Source of the DNA: Paenibacillus glacialis
Lineage (GTDB): Bacteria > Bacillota > Bacilli > Paenibacillales > Paenibacillaceae
Length of the DNA stretch: 64,000 bases
NCBI RefSeq assembly: GCF_001637205.1
Contig: NZ_LVJH01000015.1
Coordinates: 1 to 64,000 of the forward strand
Direction of reading: 5' to 3'
A program made the translations under genes and the position numbers. Position 1 is the stretch's first letter. Each line of letters opens with the position of its first letter. The notes below the pieces were generated by a model, which saw only the letters and a list, made by a program, of their open reading frames with translations, made no database searches and was not told the DNA's origin. This document shows, one piece after another, positions 54,263 to 62,290 of the stretch.

Positions 54263-54291
54263 GGGTTAGGATGCATGTCCTAACCCTTTTT
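54263..54291 (+). terminator. Terminator after khpA
   Basis: GGGTTAGGA (54263-54271) and TCCTAACCC (54278-54286) form a perfect 9-bp stem with a 6-base loop and five T. Confidence 0.92.
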
Positions 54292-54336
54292 CGTACATGC
54301 TGAAGACATAGTGATGAGCATGAATGTAAGTATTCT

Positions 54337-54358
54337 GCGCGGAAGAGCGCTTTTTTTT
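54337..54358 (+). terminator. Second terminator-like hairpin, just upstream of the rimM ribosome-binding site
   Basis: GCGC-GGAAGA-GCGC followed by eight T. It ends 3 bases before the AGGAGG of rimM and may act as an attenuator of rimM-trmD. Confidence 0.65.
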
Positions 54359-54372
54359 GTAGGAGGAGAAAT

Positions 54373-54897
54373 ATGCCTGAGCAATTATTAACGGTTGGTA
54401 AATTGGTAAATACACACGGTATTAAGGGTGAAATTAAAGTGTTAGCGATAACGGATTTTCCAGAACAACGTTTCGCTAAAGGGAAACGTTTATTCTTGAT
54501 TCCTGGCGACGGAACACCGTCATTTTGGATCACTGTAGAATCCGCACGATTCCATAAGAATACCTACATTGTTAAGCTCGAAGGCTTCACGAATATCAAC
54601 CAAGTGGAGAAATATAAAGGAAGTATGCTCAAAGTATCTCAGGATGATCTTATAGACCTACCAGACAACGAATATTATTATCACGATATTATTGGATGTA
54701 CGGTGTTTACAGATGATAATGAAGATAAACCGTTGGGCATTATTACTGAAATTATTTCCCCAGGGGCGAATGACGTATGGGTCGTTAAACCTTCATCTGG
54801 TTCGGATATTCTAATTCCGGTGATCGATGAAGTGGTATTAGATGTAGATGTTAGTAACAAGAAGGTTAAGGTTTACCTCATGGAAGGATTGTTATAA
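54373..54897 (+). CDS. rimM: Ribosome maturation factor RimM
   Basis: A 174-residue two-domain protein. The N-terminal RimM barrel starts [30 protein letters not shown]. The C-terminal PRC-barrel includes [12 protein letters not shown] and [30 protein letters not shown]. It binds S19 and assists 30S head assembly. AGGAGG lies 8 bases before ATG 54373. trmD starts 2 bp after the stop. Confidence 0.96.
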   Translation: MPEQLLTVGKLVNTHGIKGEIKVLAITDFPEQRFAKGKRLFLIPGDGTPSFWITVESARFHKNTYIVKLEGFTNINQVEKYKGSMLKVSQDDLIDLPDNEYYYHDIIGCTVFTDDNEDKPLGIITEIISPGANDVWVVKPSSGSDILIPVIDEVVLDVDVSNKKVKVYLMEGLL

Positions 54898-54899
54898 AT

Positions 54900-55637
54900 A
54901 TGAAGGTAGATGTGCTTACCTTATTTCCTGAGATGTTCACAGGGGTGTTCGAGAGTAGTATTTTAGGCAAGGCGAATGAGAAGGGAATTGTGTCTTTGAA
55001 TGCGATCAATTTCAGAGACTTCTCTCTTAGTAAACATCATACTGTCGACGATACGCCTTACGGTGGAGGCGGTGGTATGGTGTTGAAGCCGGAGCCTATT
55101 TTTGCTGCTGTAGAACATGTCATGACTTCTAGTGTTAATCCTCCACGTGTAATTCTAATGTGTCCACAGGGAGAAACATTCACACAGAAAAAAGCAGAAG
55201 AATTATCTAAAGAGGAACATATCATCTTTATATGTGGACACTATGAAGGGTATGATGAACGAATTCGTGAGCATCTTGTCACAGATGAACTATCAGTCGG
55301 GGACTATGTTCTTACTGGTGGCGAAATACCGGCTATGACAGTCATTGATGCTGTCGTAAGGTTATTGCCGGGTGTATTAGGTAATCAGATGTCAGCAGTG
55401 ACAGATTCATTTAGTACGGGGCTACTCGAGTATCCGCATTATACACGACCTGCTGAATTCCGTGGTTGGAAGGTACCAGATATGTTATTGAGTGGTCATC
55501 ATGCTAATATTGAAGTATGGCGAAGACAACAAGCATTGAAACGTACGTTTACACGGCGCCCTGATCTACTGGATAAGTTACAGCTTACGGATCAAGACAA
55601 GAAATATCTCCGTGAACTTCGTAACAATAAGCAATAG
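54900..55637 (+). CDS. trmD: tRNA (guanine(37)-N1)-methyltransferase TrmD
   Basis: A 245-residue SPOUT methyltransferase that makes m1G37 and prevents frameshifting. The trefoil knot region contains [11 protein letters not shown] and [28 protein letters not shown] and [30 protein letters not shown] are substrate-binding blocks. It overlaps no other gene and follows rimM by 2 bp, with the ribosome-binding site inside the rimM end (GGAAGGA). The next gene is an M20 peptidase rather than rplS. Confidence 0.97.
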   Translation: MKVDVLTLFPEMFTGVFESSILGKANEKGIVSLNAINFRDFSLSKHHTVDDTPYGGGGGMVLKPEPIFAAVEHVMTSSVNPPRVILMCPQGETFTQKKAEELSKEEHIIFICGHYEGYDERIREHLVTDELSVGDYVLTGGEIPAMTVIDAVVRLLPGVLGNQMSAVTDSFSTGLLEYPHYTRPAEFRGWKVPDMLLSGHHANIEVWRRQQALKRTFTRRPDLLDKLQLTDQDKKYLRELRNNKQ

Positions 55638-55665
55638 AACACGAGAATGGAAGAGGAGGAACAAG

Positions 55666-57021
55666 ATGGATTACAAAGTCTATTTTGAAAACTTAAGAGA
55701 GCAACATTTGAACGAGTTAAAAGAATGGTTATCCATTCCGAGTATCTCTGCCCTATCTGAACACAAGGCAGATGTCATACGTGCAGCGGATTGGCTAGCG
55801 GATTCATTATCTAAAGCAGGTCTAGAGAATGTAACCATTCATCAAACCGAAGGCCATCCTATTGTGTGCGCAGATCATTTACATGCACCGGGTAAGCCTA
55901 CTGTACTCGTATATGGACATTATGATGTACAGCCCGTTGACCCGCTTCATTTGTGGGAGACACCTCCGTTTGAACCGACAATTCGTGAAGATAAGATCTA
56001 CGCTCGGGGAGCAACGGATGATAAAGGACAAGTATTTCTACATATTAAAGCGGTTGAAGCGCTCCTCAAACAAGAGAAGGAGCTTCCTGTAAATATTAAA
56101 TTCTGTATCGAAGGTGAAGAGGAAGTAACGAGCCCGAACCTACCTTCATTCTTAGAAGAACACCGTGAGGCATTGTCAGCAGATGTGGTGTTAATCTCAG
56201 ATACGTCTTTACTTGAAAAAGGTAAACCAGCGATTTGTGTAGGATTGCGTGGACTTTGTTCATTAGATGTTCAGATCACGACAGCCAATACTGATCTTCA
56301 TTCGGGTACTTTTGGTGGGGGAGTTCCTAACGCACTTCATGCGATTGTTTCTCTACTATCTACACTTCACGATGATAAAGGTCAGGTTAGTGTGGAAGGG
56401 TTCTATGCGGATGTACCTGAACTTTCTCCTGAAATGAGAGCGGAGTTCGTGAAGCAAGCGATCGATGAGAACAAATTACAGCATGATTTAGGTCTGGATG
56501 CGCTTTACGGAGAGGAAGGGTATTCCTTTGTTGAAAGAACGGGAGCTCGTCCAACACTTGAATTGAACGGGGTGTACGGTGGATTTCAAGGAGAAGGGTC
56601 GAAGACTGTGATTCCAAAAGAAGCACATGCGAAGATTACTTGCCGCCTTGTAGGCCATCAGAATCCACAAGATATATTGAATAAAATTGAACGTCATATT
56701 CATGCGAATGTTCCTGTTGGCGCTAAAGTGTCCGTTGTTCAACGTGAAAAGGGAAATCCATTTACGATGGATACAACTTCACCGATGCTTCAGAAAGCGG
56801 CGGATGCATTTAATCAAGTGTATGGGGTTCGTCCTGTATTCACCAAAGACGGAGGTTCGATTCCGATTGTCGAAACATTTGGACGATTGTTAAACGTTCC
56901 AGTCGTATTGATGGGCTTCGGGCTACCTGATGAGAATCTACACGCACCGAATGAACATTTCAATTTGGATAACTTTGATAAAGGACTTCTTACCATTGTG
57001 GAATTTTTGAAACAGGTTTAA
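55666..57021 (+). CDS. M20 family dipeptidase
   Basis: A 451-residue zinc peptidase of the M20 (CNDP/DapE-like) group. Metal ligands are His in GHYDVQPVDP, the bridging Asp in RGATDDKGQ, Glu-Glu in IEGEEEVTSPN, Asp in LISDTS and the C-terminal His in LHAPNEHF. A lid domain spans about 190-340. It is cytoplasmic and expected to cleave short peptides. The frame is open from 55612, inside trmD, but ATG 55666 has GAGGAGGAA upstream. It is read in the same direction as trmD and ends at a bidirectional terminator. Confidence 0.92.
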   Translation: MDYKVYFENLREQHLNELKEWLSIPSISALSEHKADVIRAADWLADSLSKAGLENVTIHQTEGHPIVCADHLHAPGKPTVLVYGHYDVQPVDPLHLWETPPFEPTIREDKIYARGATDDKGQVFLHIKAVEALLKQEKELPVNIKFCIEGEEEVTSPNLPSFLEEHREALSADVVLISDTSLLEKGKPAICVGLRGLCSLDVQITTANTDLHSGTFGGGVPNALHAIVSLLSTLHDDKGQVSVEGFYADVPELSPEMRAEFVKQAIDENKLQHDLGLDALYGEEGYSFVERTGARPTLELNGVYGGFQGEGSKTVIPKEAHAKITCRLVGHQNPQDILNKIERHIHANVPVGAKVSVVQREKGNPFTMDTTSPMLQKAADAFNQVYGVRPVFTKDGGSIPIVETFGRLLNVPVVLMGFGLPDENLHAPNEHFNLDNFDKGLLTIVEFLKQV

Positions 57022-57052
57022 GAAGAGAATCGTTAATCGAACTAGCATAATA

Positions 57053-57107
57053 AAAAAAACACCGAAATCCGATGTTATAATAACATCCTGTTCTCGGTGT
57101 TTTTTTA
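57053..57107. terminator. Bidirectional terminator
   Basis: AAAAAACACCGA pairs with TCGGTGTTTTTT on the outside. The inside contains a perfect GATGTTA-TAA-TAACATC hairpin (57071-57087). Long A and T runs on both ends serve the peptidase gene and the convergent regulator gene. Confidence 0.93.
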
Positions 57108-57131
57108 TGTGGAAATTGGTTATGTAGGGAA

Positions 57132-57698
57132 CTAGGACGGTGAGTTCATCTCATCAGAAGATTCTTTGATGATTGAACCGAAGATTTCATATTTCTCTTG
57201 TTGGAGATGAGGTTGCGGTTTCTGATGTTTATCACAATATTCGTTAAGCAAGATATGGAATTGTTCAGCTTCCTCTTTAGTTAAATAGATAGAACGATTA
57301 GTTATATTGCCGAAAGGGATATTGATATCCACTAAGCTGATAAATTTCTGTTTGCTTTTGTCATAGATATCAACAAGTAATTTCTGCGTTTCAGATACAA
57401 TATTCTCGATAGGAGCATCAATTTCACTACGTTTGACAGCGATCATTCCCTGAAAGGCTTGATAATACTTCGCCGTAATGCCGTTGATTTGTTGGGTATG
57501 GTCTAAAGTAAGTAGGCCAATACTTATTAACTTTTTGGCGTGATAATATACTTTGGCAGGAACTTCACCCATGATATCTGCAATTTCCTTGACGGTGGCG
57601 GGTCTTCCCAACTTCAGGAATTCATTCATGATATCCATTCTGTATGGATCTGAATATATTCTGATATCCGCTAGGGTCTTTAATGTTATTGTATCCAT
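57132..57698 (-). CDS. ArsR-like winged-helix transcriptional regulator
   Basis: A 188-residue regulator. The N-terminal wHTH reads LADIRIYSDPYRMDIMNEFLKLGRPATVKEIADIMGEVPAKVYYHAKKLISIGLL, an ArsR-like DNA-binding domain. The C-terminal part (about 95-180) is an unassigned effector or dimer region. No metal-binding cysteines are present. It lies 96 bp behind the MFS gene on the same strand, so it probably responds to a substrate of that transporter. A palindrome in front of the MFS gene is the likely operator. Confidence 0.8.
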   Translation of the reverse strand: MDTITLKTLADIRIYSDPYRMDIMNEFLKLGRPATVKEIADIMGEVPAKVYYHAKKLISIGLLTLDHTQQINGITAKYYQAFQGMIAVKRSEIDAPIENIVSETQKLLVDIYDKSKQKFISLVDINIPFGNITNRSIYLTKEEAEQFHILLNEYCDKHQKPQPHLQQEKYEIFGSIIKESSDEMNSPS

Positions 57699-57794
57699 CC
57701 ATGTGCACCTCAGTCATAAGAACCAGTATTTATGCAAATTCTGCACGTGTTCATTATAATCTGTAGGTGGATAAAGTTCAAAGAATGACAGCTA

Positions 57795-59054
57795 TTATAT
57801 TTTCATGAAGTTCTTTTGTGTTAATAAAAATCCAGCAGGAATCATAAGGAGTCCACCTAATATAAGGTAGAGCATATGCACGGGTATGAGTTCCGCAGCC
57901 ATTCCTGCTAATAGACTTCCTACAGGCATAGCACAGGTGCAGACCATACTGAATAACGCGCCAACTCTACCAAGCATTTCTTTTGGTGTAACTTCCATTA
58001 AATAAGTTGTGGTTGGCGTGCTTACGAGGGGAACGGCAATACCCATCCCAAAGCTAAAGATAGCAGCTGAATATAGAGGGTAAATAGGGAAGGATACTGG
58101 AATAAATAATAATGCGTAATTTATTCCTAGGATAATGAACCCACTAACAATCAGAACACTTTTTCTGAAGTTGGAACCTTTGATACTAAGCCATAGTCCA
58201 CTTGAAAGCATACCTGAAATAAGAGAGATACCAAGGATAGATAACCCTATAGGACCTGCATGAAGGAGTTCCTTCACATAAACGGTATTAAGCACATTAA
58301 AGGGCGTAAGACACAAATTAACAAAGGTTGCCACACACATTATGACAAGTAGCAGTCTATGAGAAGCGATAAATTTCAATCCTACTTTAAATTCTTGAAA
58401 ATAAGTTGTTGGTTGAGTACTTGCTACGCTTGTCTGAGTAGTTGGTTCAATGGGAACCGTGATACAAGCAATAAGTAAAGCTGAGATTACAAAAGTTAAT
58501 CCATCTATCACAATAGCTCCTGACACACCAATGAGTCCGATGAGGGCTCCAGCAGCTGCGAGTCCAGCTAATTCGGCGATTCGCCCAGCAGAGGATGAGA
58601 CGGAATTGCCACTGAGTAGAAGTTCCTTGGGAAGTATACGAGGGACAAGTGACATTTCTGCGGGCGTAGCAAAACATTCAAACGTCGAGTTGATAAACGT
58701 GAACAAGAATAAATGCCAAGGTTGCAAGAGTCCTTGCCAATATAACAATCCTGTAATGATAACCATAATGCCGCGGCTTAAGTCAGCGATCATGACAATA
58801 ATACGTGGGTTCCAACGATCTACGAGGACACCTGTAAAGAGGCTGAATAATATTCCCGGAACAAAATTAATGGCAAACAAAGTGCCCATGAGAACTTTCG
58901 ATCCCGTGAGCAAGTAGACCATCCAACTATATGCAATCGAATCAATGGAATCTCCAAAGCGCGAGATAATCTTGGCAGCAAGAAATAACATAAAAGTTTT
59001 GTTAACTTTTAATTCTCTTAGTCCAGGTTTCTTGGTTAGTGCGGCATCTGTCAT
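57795..59054 (-). CDS. MFS transporter (MFS_3-type efflux protein)
   Basis: A 419-residue major facilitator with twelve helices. The loop 2-3 motif appears as TGVLVDRWNPRIIVMIADLSRG, and GRVGALFSMVCTCAMPVGSLLAG is the motif in the C-terminal half. The pattern matches the MFS_3 group, which includes enterobactin exporter-like and macrolide efflux (MefA-like) proteins. The substrate is unknown. GTG 59063 is in frame, but ATG 59054 with AGGAG 8 bases upstream is the likely start. It is transcribed with the ArsR-like gene and away from rplS. Confidence 0.88.
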   Translation of the reverse strand: MTDAALTKKPGLRELKVNKTFMLFLAAKIISRFGDSIDSIAYSWMVYLLTGSKVLMGTLFAINFVPGILFSLFTGVLVDRWNPRIIVMIADLSRGIMVIITGLLYWQGLLQPWHLFLFTFINSTFECFATPAEMSLVPRILPKELLLSGNSVSSSAGRIAELAGLAAAGALIGLIGVSGAIVIDGLTFVISALLIACITVPIEPTTQTSVASTQPTTYFQEFKVGLKFIASHRLLLVIMCVATFVNLCLTPFNVLNTVYVKELLHAGPIGLSILGISLISGMLSSGLWLSIKGSNFRKSVLIVSGFIILGINYALLFIPVSFPIYPLYSAAIFSFGMGIAVPLVSTPTTTYLMEVTPKEMLGRVGALFSMVCTCAMPVGSLLAGMAAELIPVHMLYLILGGLLMIPAGFLLTQKNFMKI

Positions 59055-59081
59055 AGGAAACACTCCTATAAATTTTTATTA

Positions 59082-59102
59082 ACATTAAAATAATTTTAAC
59101 GT
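59082..59102 (-). promoter_or_regulatory. Operator-like palindrome upstream of the MFS gene
   Basis: ACATTAAAAT-A-ATTTTAACGT is a 21-bp palindrome with one mismatch, centred 38 bp before the MFS start. Its length and A+T-rich symmetry suit a dimeric winged-helix repressor such as the ArsR-like protein encoded downstream. Confidence 0.5.
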
Positions 59103-59215
59103 TATGTTTATTTTAATAGGTATCCATGATTTGTCAATATATGTTTATGTGCGATTGTAAAATTTAAATGATTATACATGTTAAATTTTACTATATGGAT
59201 AGAATTCAAAACTTC

Positions 59216-59245
59216 TTGCAAGCTAAGCGAAATTTATGTTATAAT
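59216..59245 (+). promoter_or_regulatory. Sigma-A promoter of rplS
   Basis: TTGCAA at 59216-59221 and TATAAT at 59240-59245 are 18 bp apart, with an extended -10 TG at 59237-59238. Confidence 0.88.
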
Positions 59246-59264
59246 TACTCCTGTTGTGTATGAA

Positions 59265-59330
59265 TACGGTGGTCCTCTGTCGATAATGAAAGAGAATATC
59301 ATTTCTTTGGAAGAGGCAAGAACACCTGTA
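59265..59330 (+). ncRNA. L19 leader-like structured 5' region of rplS
   Basis: TACGGTG (59265-59271) pairs with CACCTGTA (59323-59330, one bulge), CCTCT (59274-59278) with AGAGG (59312-59316) and AATGA (59285-59289) with TCATT (59299-59303). The fold begins about 13 bases after the expected transcription start and ends right before the GGAAGGAGGG site of rplS. Position and size agree with the L19 leader of low-G+C Gram-positives, in which L19 is thought to regulate its own synthesis. Confidence 0.65.
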
Positions 59331-59350
59331 TGGAAGGAGGGAATTCTAAT

Positions 59351-59695
59351 ATGAATATCCTACAAGCGATTACTCAAGATCAACTTCGCACAGATTTGCC
59401 AAACTTTCGCCCTGGAGATACTTTGAAAGTACATGTAAAAGTTATCGAGGGAACACGTGAGCGTGTCCAATTGTTCGAAGGTGTTGTTATTCAGCGTCGT
59501 GGTGGCGGAATCGGTGAAACTTTTACAGTACGTAAAATTTCTTACGGTGTTGGTGTGGAAAGAACTTTCCCGCTTAACTCGCCTAAACTCGAGAAAATTG
59601 AAGTGACTCGTCGTGGTAAAGTACGTCGTGCTAAACTCTTCTATCTTCGCGATCTACGCGGTAAAGCAGCAAGAATTAAAGAAATTCGCCGTTAA
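59351..59695 (+). CDS. rplS: 50S ribosomal protein L19
   Basis: A 114-residue protein: [84 protein letters not shown] lies 11 bases before ATG 59351; the in-frame GTA/TTG region further up belongs to the leader. It has its own promoter and two terminators downstream, and it is separated from trmD by 3.7 kb. Confidence 0.97.
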   Translation: MNILQAITQDQLRTDLPNFRPGDTLKVHVKVIEGTRERVQLFEGVVIQRRGGGIGETFTVRKISYGVGVERTFPLNSPKLEKIEVTRRGKVRRAKLFYLRDLRGKAARIKEIRR

Positions 59696-59710
59696 AAAGC
59701 GGACAACGTT

Positions 59711-59740
59711 AAGGGGCTTGATTTCAAGTCCCTTTCGTTT
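59711..59740 (+). terminator. Terminator 1 after rplS
   Basis: AAGGGGCTTG (59711-59720) pairs with CAAGTCCCTT (59725-59734, one wobble), followed by TCGTTTT. Confidence 0.82.
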
Positions 59741-59791
59741 TAGGATAAATAGGGCATATGGATGAATTGTGCTTACATTTATTAGGTGATT

Positions 59792-59818
59792 AAGCTCCGT
59801 TAAGGAGCTTTTCTTTTC
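59792..59818 (+). terminator. Terminator 2 after rplS
   Basis: AAGCTCC (59792-59798) and GGAGCTT (59804-59810) form a perfect 7-bp stem with a 5-base loop, followed by TTCTTTTC. Confidence 0.8.
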
Positions 59819-59888
59819 TAAAATAGTAAAAAACAGGGTTCCTATTCGTTATCTATTTGCATTTCATTAGGTTCAGAGAGGGTGATGA

Positions 59889-60518
59889 ATGATGCAGCAG
59901 GACTTAGGAGTTCAGACAGATACAGCTGAATTTAAAGAGCATGATGATAAACCAGCGAAAAAAGGAAATAATGAAATTGTGGAGTGGATTAAGGCCATTG
60001 TTATCGCGGTGATCCTAGTGGTACTTATTCGTTGGCTTCTTTTTAAACCATTTATTGTAGATGGACCTTCCATGAAGCCTAACTTTCATACAGGAGAACG
60101 TTTAATTGTGAACGAAATTTTGTATGATATTCGTAAGCCAAAGAAGGGGGAAGTCATTGTCTTTCATGTTCCTTCCGAAGGCAGGGATTTTATTAAGCGA
60201 GTTATTGGTGTGGCTGGAGACACCGTTAAGGTGGAAGGGGATACCGTTTATGTTAATGGGGAACCTATTAAAGAGCCATACATACAAGATGAAATTGACA
60301 GCAGACACAAAGAAAATATGACTTATAACAATAAAGATTTCCCTAACGAGCGTTTTCCAGACGGTACAGTGCCGGAAGGACATATATTTGTGATGGGGGA
60401 TAACCGTTCAGATAGTACGGATAGCCGGATGATTGGCTATGTTCCACTTGGTGATATTGTAGGCCGTGCAGATGTGATTTTCTGGCCAGTGAAAGATATG
60501 GAATGGATCAACCATTAA
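59889..60518 (+). CDS. lepB: Signal peptidase I
   Basis: A 209-residue membrane serine protease that removes signal peptides. A charged N-terminus is followed by one transmembrane helix (about 32-52). The catalytic Ser61 lies in VDGPSMKPNFHTGERLIVNE, and Lys103 in RDFIKRVIGVAGDTVKVEGDTVYVNG. GHIFVMGDNRSDSTDSR is box E. The start is one of two consecutive ATGs (59889 or 59892) after GAGGGTGA. rbgA follows 51 bp downstream. Confidence 0.95.
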   Translation: MMQQDLGVQTDTAEFKEHDDKPAKKGNNEIVEWIKAIVIAVILVVLIRWLLFKPFIVDGPSMKPNFHTGERLIVNEILYDIRKPKKGEVIVFHVPSEGRDFIKRVIGVAGDTVKVEGDTVYVNGEPIKEPYIQDEIDSRHKENMTYNNKDFPNERFPDGTVPEGHIFVMGDNRSDSTDSRMIGYVPLGDIVGRADVIFWPVKDMEWINH

Positions 60519-60569
60519 ACCCCATGATTGTTATGGATTAGTTGTGGTAAAGAAGATGAGGTGATGACG

Positions 60570-61436
60570 GTGACGATTCAGTGGTTCCCTGGTCATATGA
60601 CCAGAGCTCGCCGCCAAATTCAAGAACAATTAAAGTTGATTGACGCAGTTATTGAGTTGGTTGACGCTCGATTGCCACTTTCAAGTCGGAATCCGATGAT
60701 TGATGAGATTCTCGGGGGCAAACCTCGGCTTATCATTTTGAATAAAGCGGATTTAGCGGATGCGGAAGTGACAAGAGAATGGTTAGCGTATTTCAAAAGA
60801 GAAGGACATATAGCTTTACCTGTTGATGCATCAACAGGTACGGGTATGAAAGAAATCCCAACGCAGCTTAAAATGCTGATGAAAGCTAAGATTGACAAGC
60901 AAGTTTCTAAAGGTATGAATCCAAGAGCTATTCGGGCATTGATTGTGGGTATTCCAAACGTAGGTAAATCCACATTGATCAATAAGCTTGCTGGACGTGC
61001 TGTTGCCCTAACAGGTGACCGTCCTGGTGTGACCAAAGGTCAACAATGGATTAAAGTAAGCAAAGAAATGGAATTGCTGGATACACCAGGGATTCTATGG
61101 CCTAAGTTCGAAGATATGAATGTAGGTTATCGGCTAGCGGTAACTGGAGCGATTAAGGCAGAAACTCTCAATGCAGAGGATGTAGCCTTTTTCGGAATCA
61201 AATATCTTGCGAAATACTATTGGGCTCCTTTCAAAGAACGTTTTGATCTTCAATGCGAACAACCAACAGATTTCGAGAATCCTGATGAAATTGTCGCGAT
61301 TATGGAAGAGGTTGGCCGTAGACGCGGTTGTATCATTAGTGGCGGAAGAGTTGACTTGGAGAAAGCTTGTGGGACGTTACTGCGGGAGCTCCGGGCTGGT
61401 AAATTAGGCCGTTTCTCAATGGAAGCACCTTATTAA
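60570..61436 (+). CDS. rbgA: Ribosome biogenesis GTPase RbgA (YlqF)
   Basis: A 288-residue circularly permuted GTPase for late 50S assembly (L6, L16 region). G4 (ILNKADLAD) comes before G1 ([12 protein letters not shown]), G2-region T and G3 ([10 protein letters not shown]). It starts [17 protein letters not shown] as in B. subtilis. The frame is open from 60528; GTG 60570 with GAGGTGA upstream is preferred over ATG 60564, which is too close to that site. A terminator follows the gene. Confidence 0.94.
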   Translation: MTIQWFPGHMTRARRQIQEQLKLIDAVIELVDARLPLSSRNPMIDEILGGKPRLIILNKADLADAEVTREWLAYFKREGHIALPVDASTGTGMKEIPTQLKMLMKAKIDKQVSKGMNPRAIRALIVGIPNVGKSTLINKLAGRAVALTGDRPGVTKGQQWIKVSKEMELLDTPGILWPKFEDMNVGYRLAVTGAIKAETLNAEDVAFFGIKYLAKYYWAPFKERFDLQCEQPTDFENPDEIVAIMEEVGRRRGCIISGGRVDLEKACGTLLRELRAGKLGRFSMEAPY

Positions 61437-61446
61437 TAAAGGTTTG

Positions 61447-61477
61447 AAGCCACCGATCCTACGGTGGCTTTTTTTAT
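61447..61477 (+). terminator. Terminator after rbgA
   Basis: AAGCCACCG (61447-61455) and CGGTGGCTT (61462-61470) form a perfect 9-bp stem, followed by seven T. Confidence 0.93.
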
Positions 61478-61559
61478 TTTTGAAATATAAGAATGAAGAT
61501 ATGGTAAGCTTAAGTGAAATAAATGTACAGATTGTGCAAGATGTGTACGGAAGGATCGT

Positions 61560-62213
61560 GTGAATATCATGGGTAAAATAAAAGAAGATGAAGTTATTGA
61601 TTTGCTTAAACATGAAGCATATTACTGGGAGCAATCCTATCAACATATTGCAGGTATAGATGAAGTTGGACGGGGCTGTCTATTTGGTGATGTGATTGCC
61701 GCGGCAGTTATCCTTCCACAAGGACTCCATATTGAAGGCGTTAACGATTCGAAGAAGTTAAGCGCGAAGAAACGTGATGCTCTATATGATGTCATCATGG
61801 AGAATGCTATAGCAGTGAGTGTTGGGTATGCGGATTCGGCTACAATCGATCGTATTAATATTAAACAAGCATCAAGACTTGCAATGAAAAGAGCGCTAGA
61901 GGATCTATCGATTGAGCCTAATTTTCTACTTGTAGATGCAGAAAAGGTAGATTCCGATATACCTCAACTATCGATCATTAAAGGAGATGCTAACAGCCAA
62001 TCGATTGCTGCAGCTTCTATTATTGCCAAGGTTACACGCGATAGATTATGCGAAGGCGCATGGGAAGCGATGTATCCTGAATATGGGATATCCATACACA
62101 AAGGTTATGCAACGAAGTTACATAGAGCACAAATTGCGGACATGGGTGCAACGCCAATGCATCGTCGTAGCTTCCTCAAAAATATTGAAGCGGAGCAACA
62201 AACATTGTTCTGA
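61560..62213 (+). CDS. rnhB: Ribonuclease HII
   Basis: A 217-residue enzyme that cleaves RNA in RNA-DNA hybrids. The metal site is shown by IAGIDEVGRG (Asp-Glu), the NDSKKLSAKKR helix, LLVDAEKV and AKVTRDR. The N-terminus lacks the approximately 65-residue extension of the B. subtilis enzyme. The segment after EVGRG reads CLFGDV instead of the common PLAGPV. The start is GTG 61560 or ATG 61569; neither has ideal spacing to GGAAGGA. The ylqG-like gene follows after 77 bp. Confidence 0.93.
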   Translation: MNIMGKIKEDEVIDLLKHEAYYWEQSYQHIAGIDEVGRGCLFGDVIAAAVILPQGLHIEGVNDSKKLSAKKRDALYDVIMENAIAVSVGYADSATIDRINIKQASRLAMKRALEDLSIEPNFLLVDAEKVDSDIPQLSIIKGDANSQSIAAASIIAKVTRDRLCEGAWEAMYPEYGISIHKGYATKLHRAQIADMGATPMHRRSFLKNIEAEQQTLF

Positions 62214-62290
62214 AAAAAAGAAGTGCTTAAGACAATAGACCTTAGCACCGATATAGAGAGAAAGAGCGATTTGAAAACGGAGGAACAACT

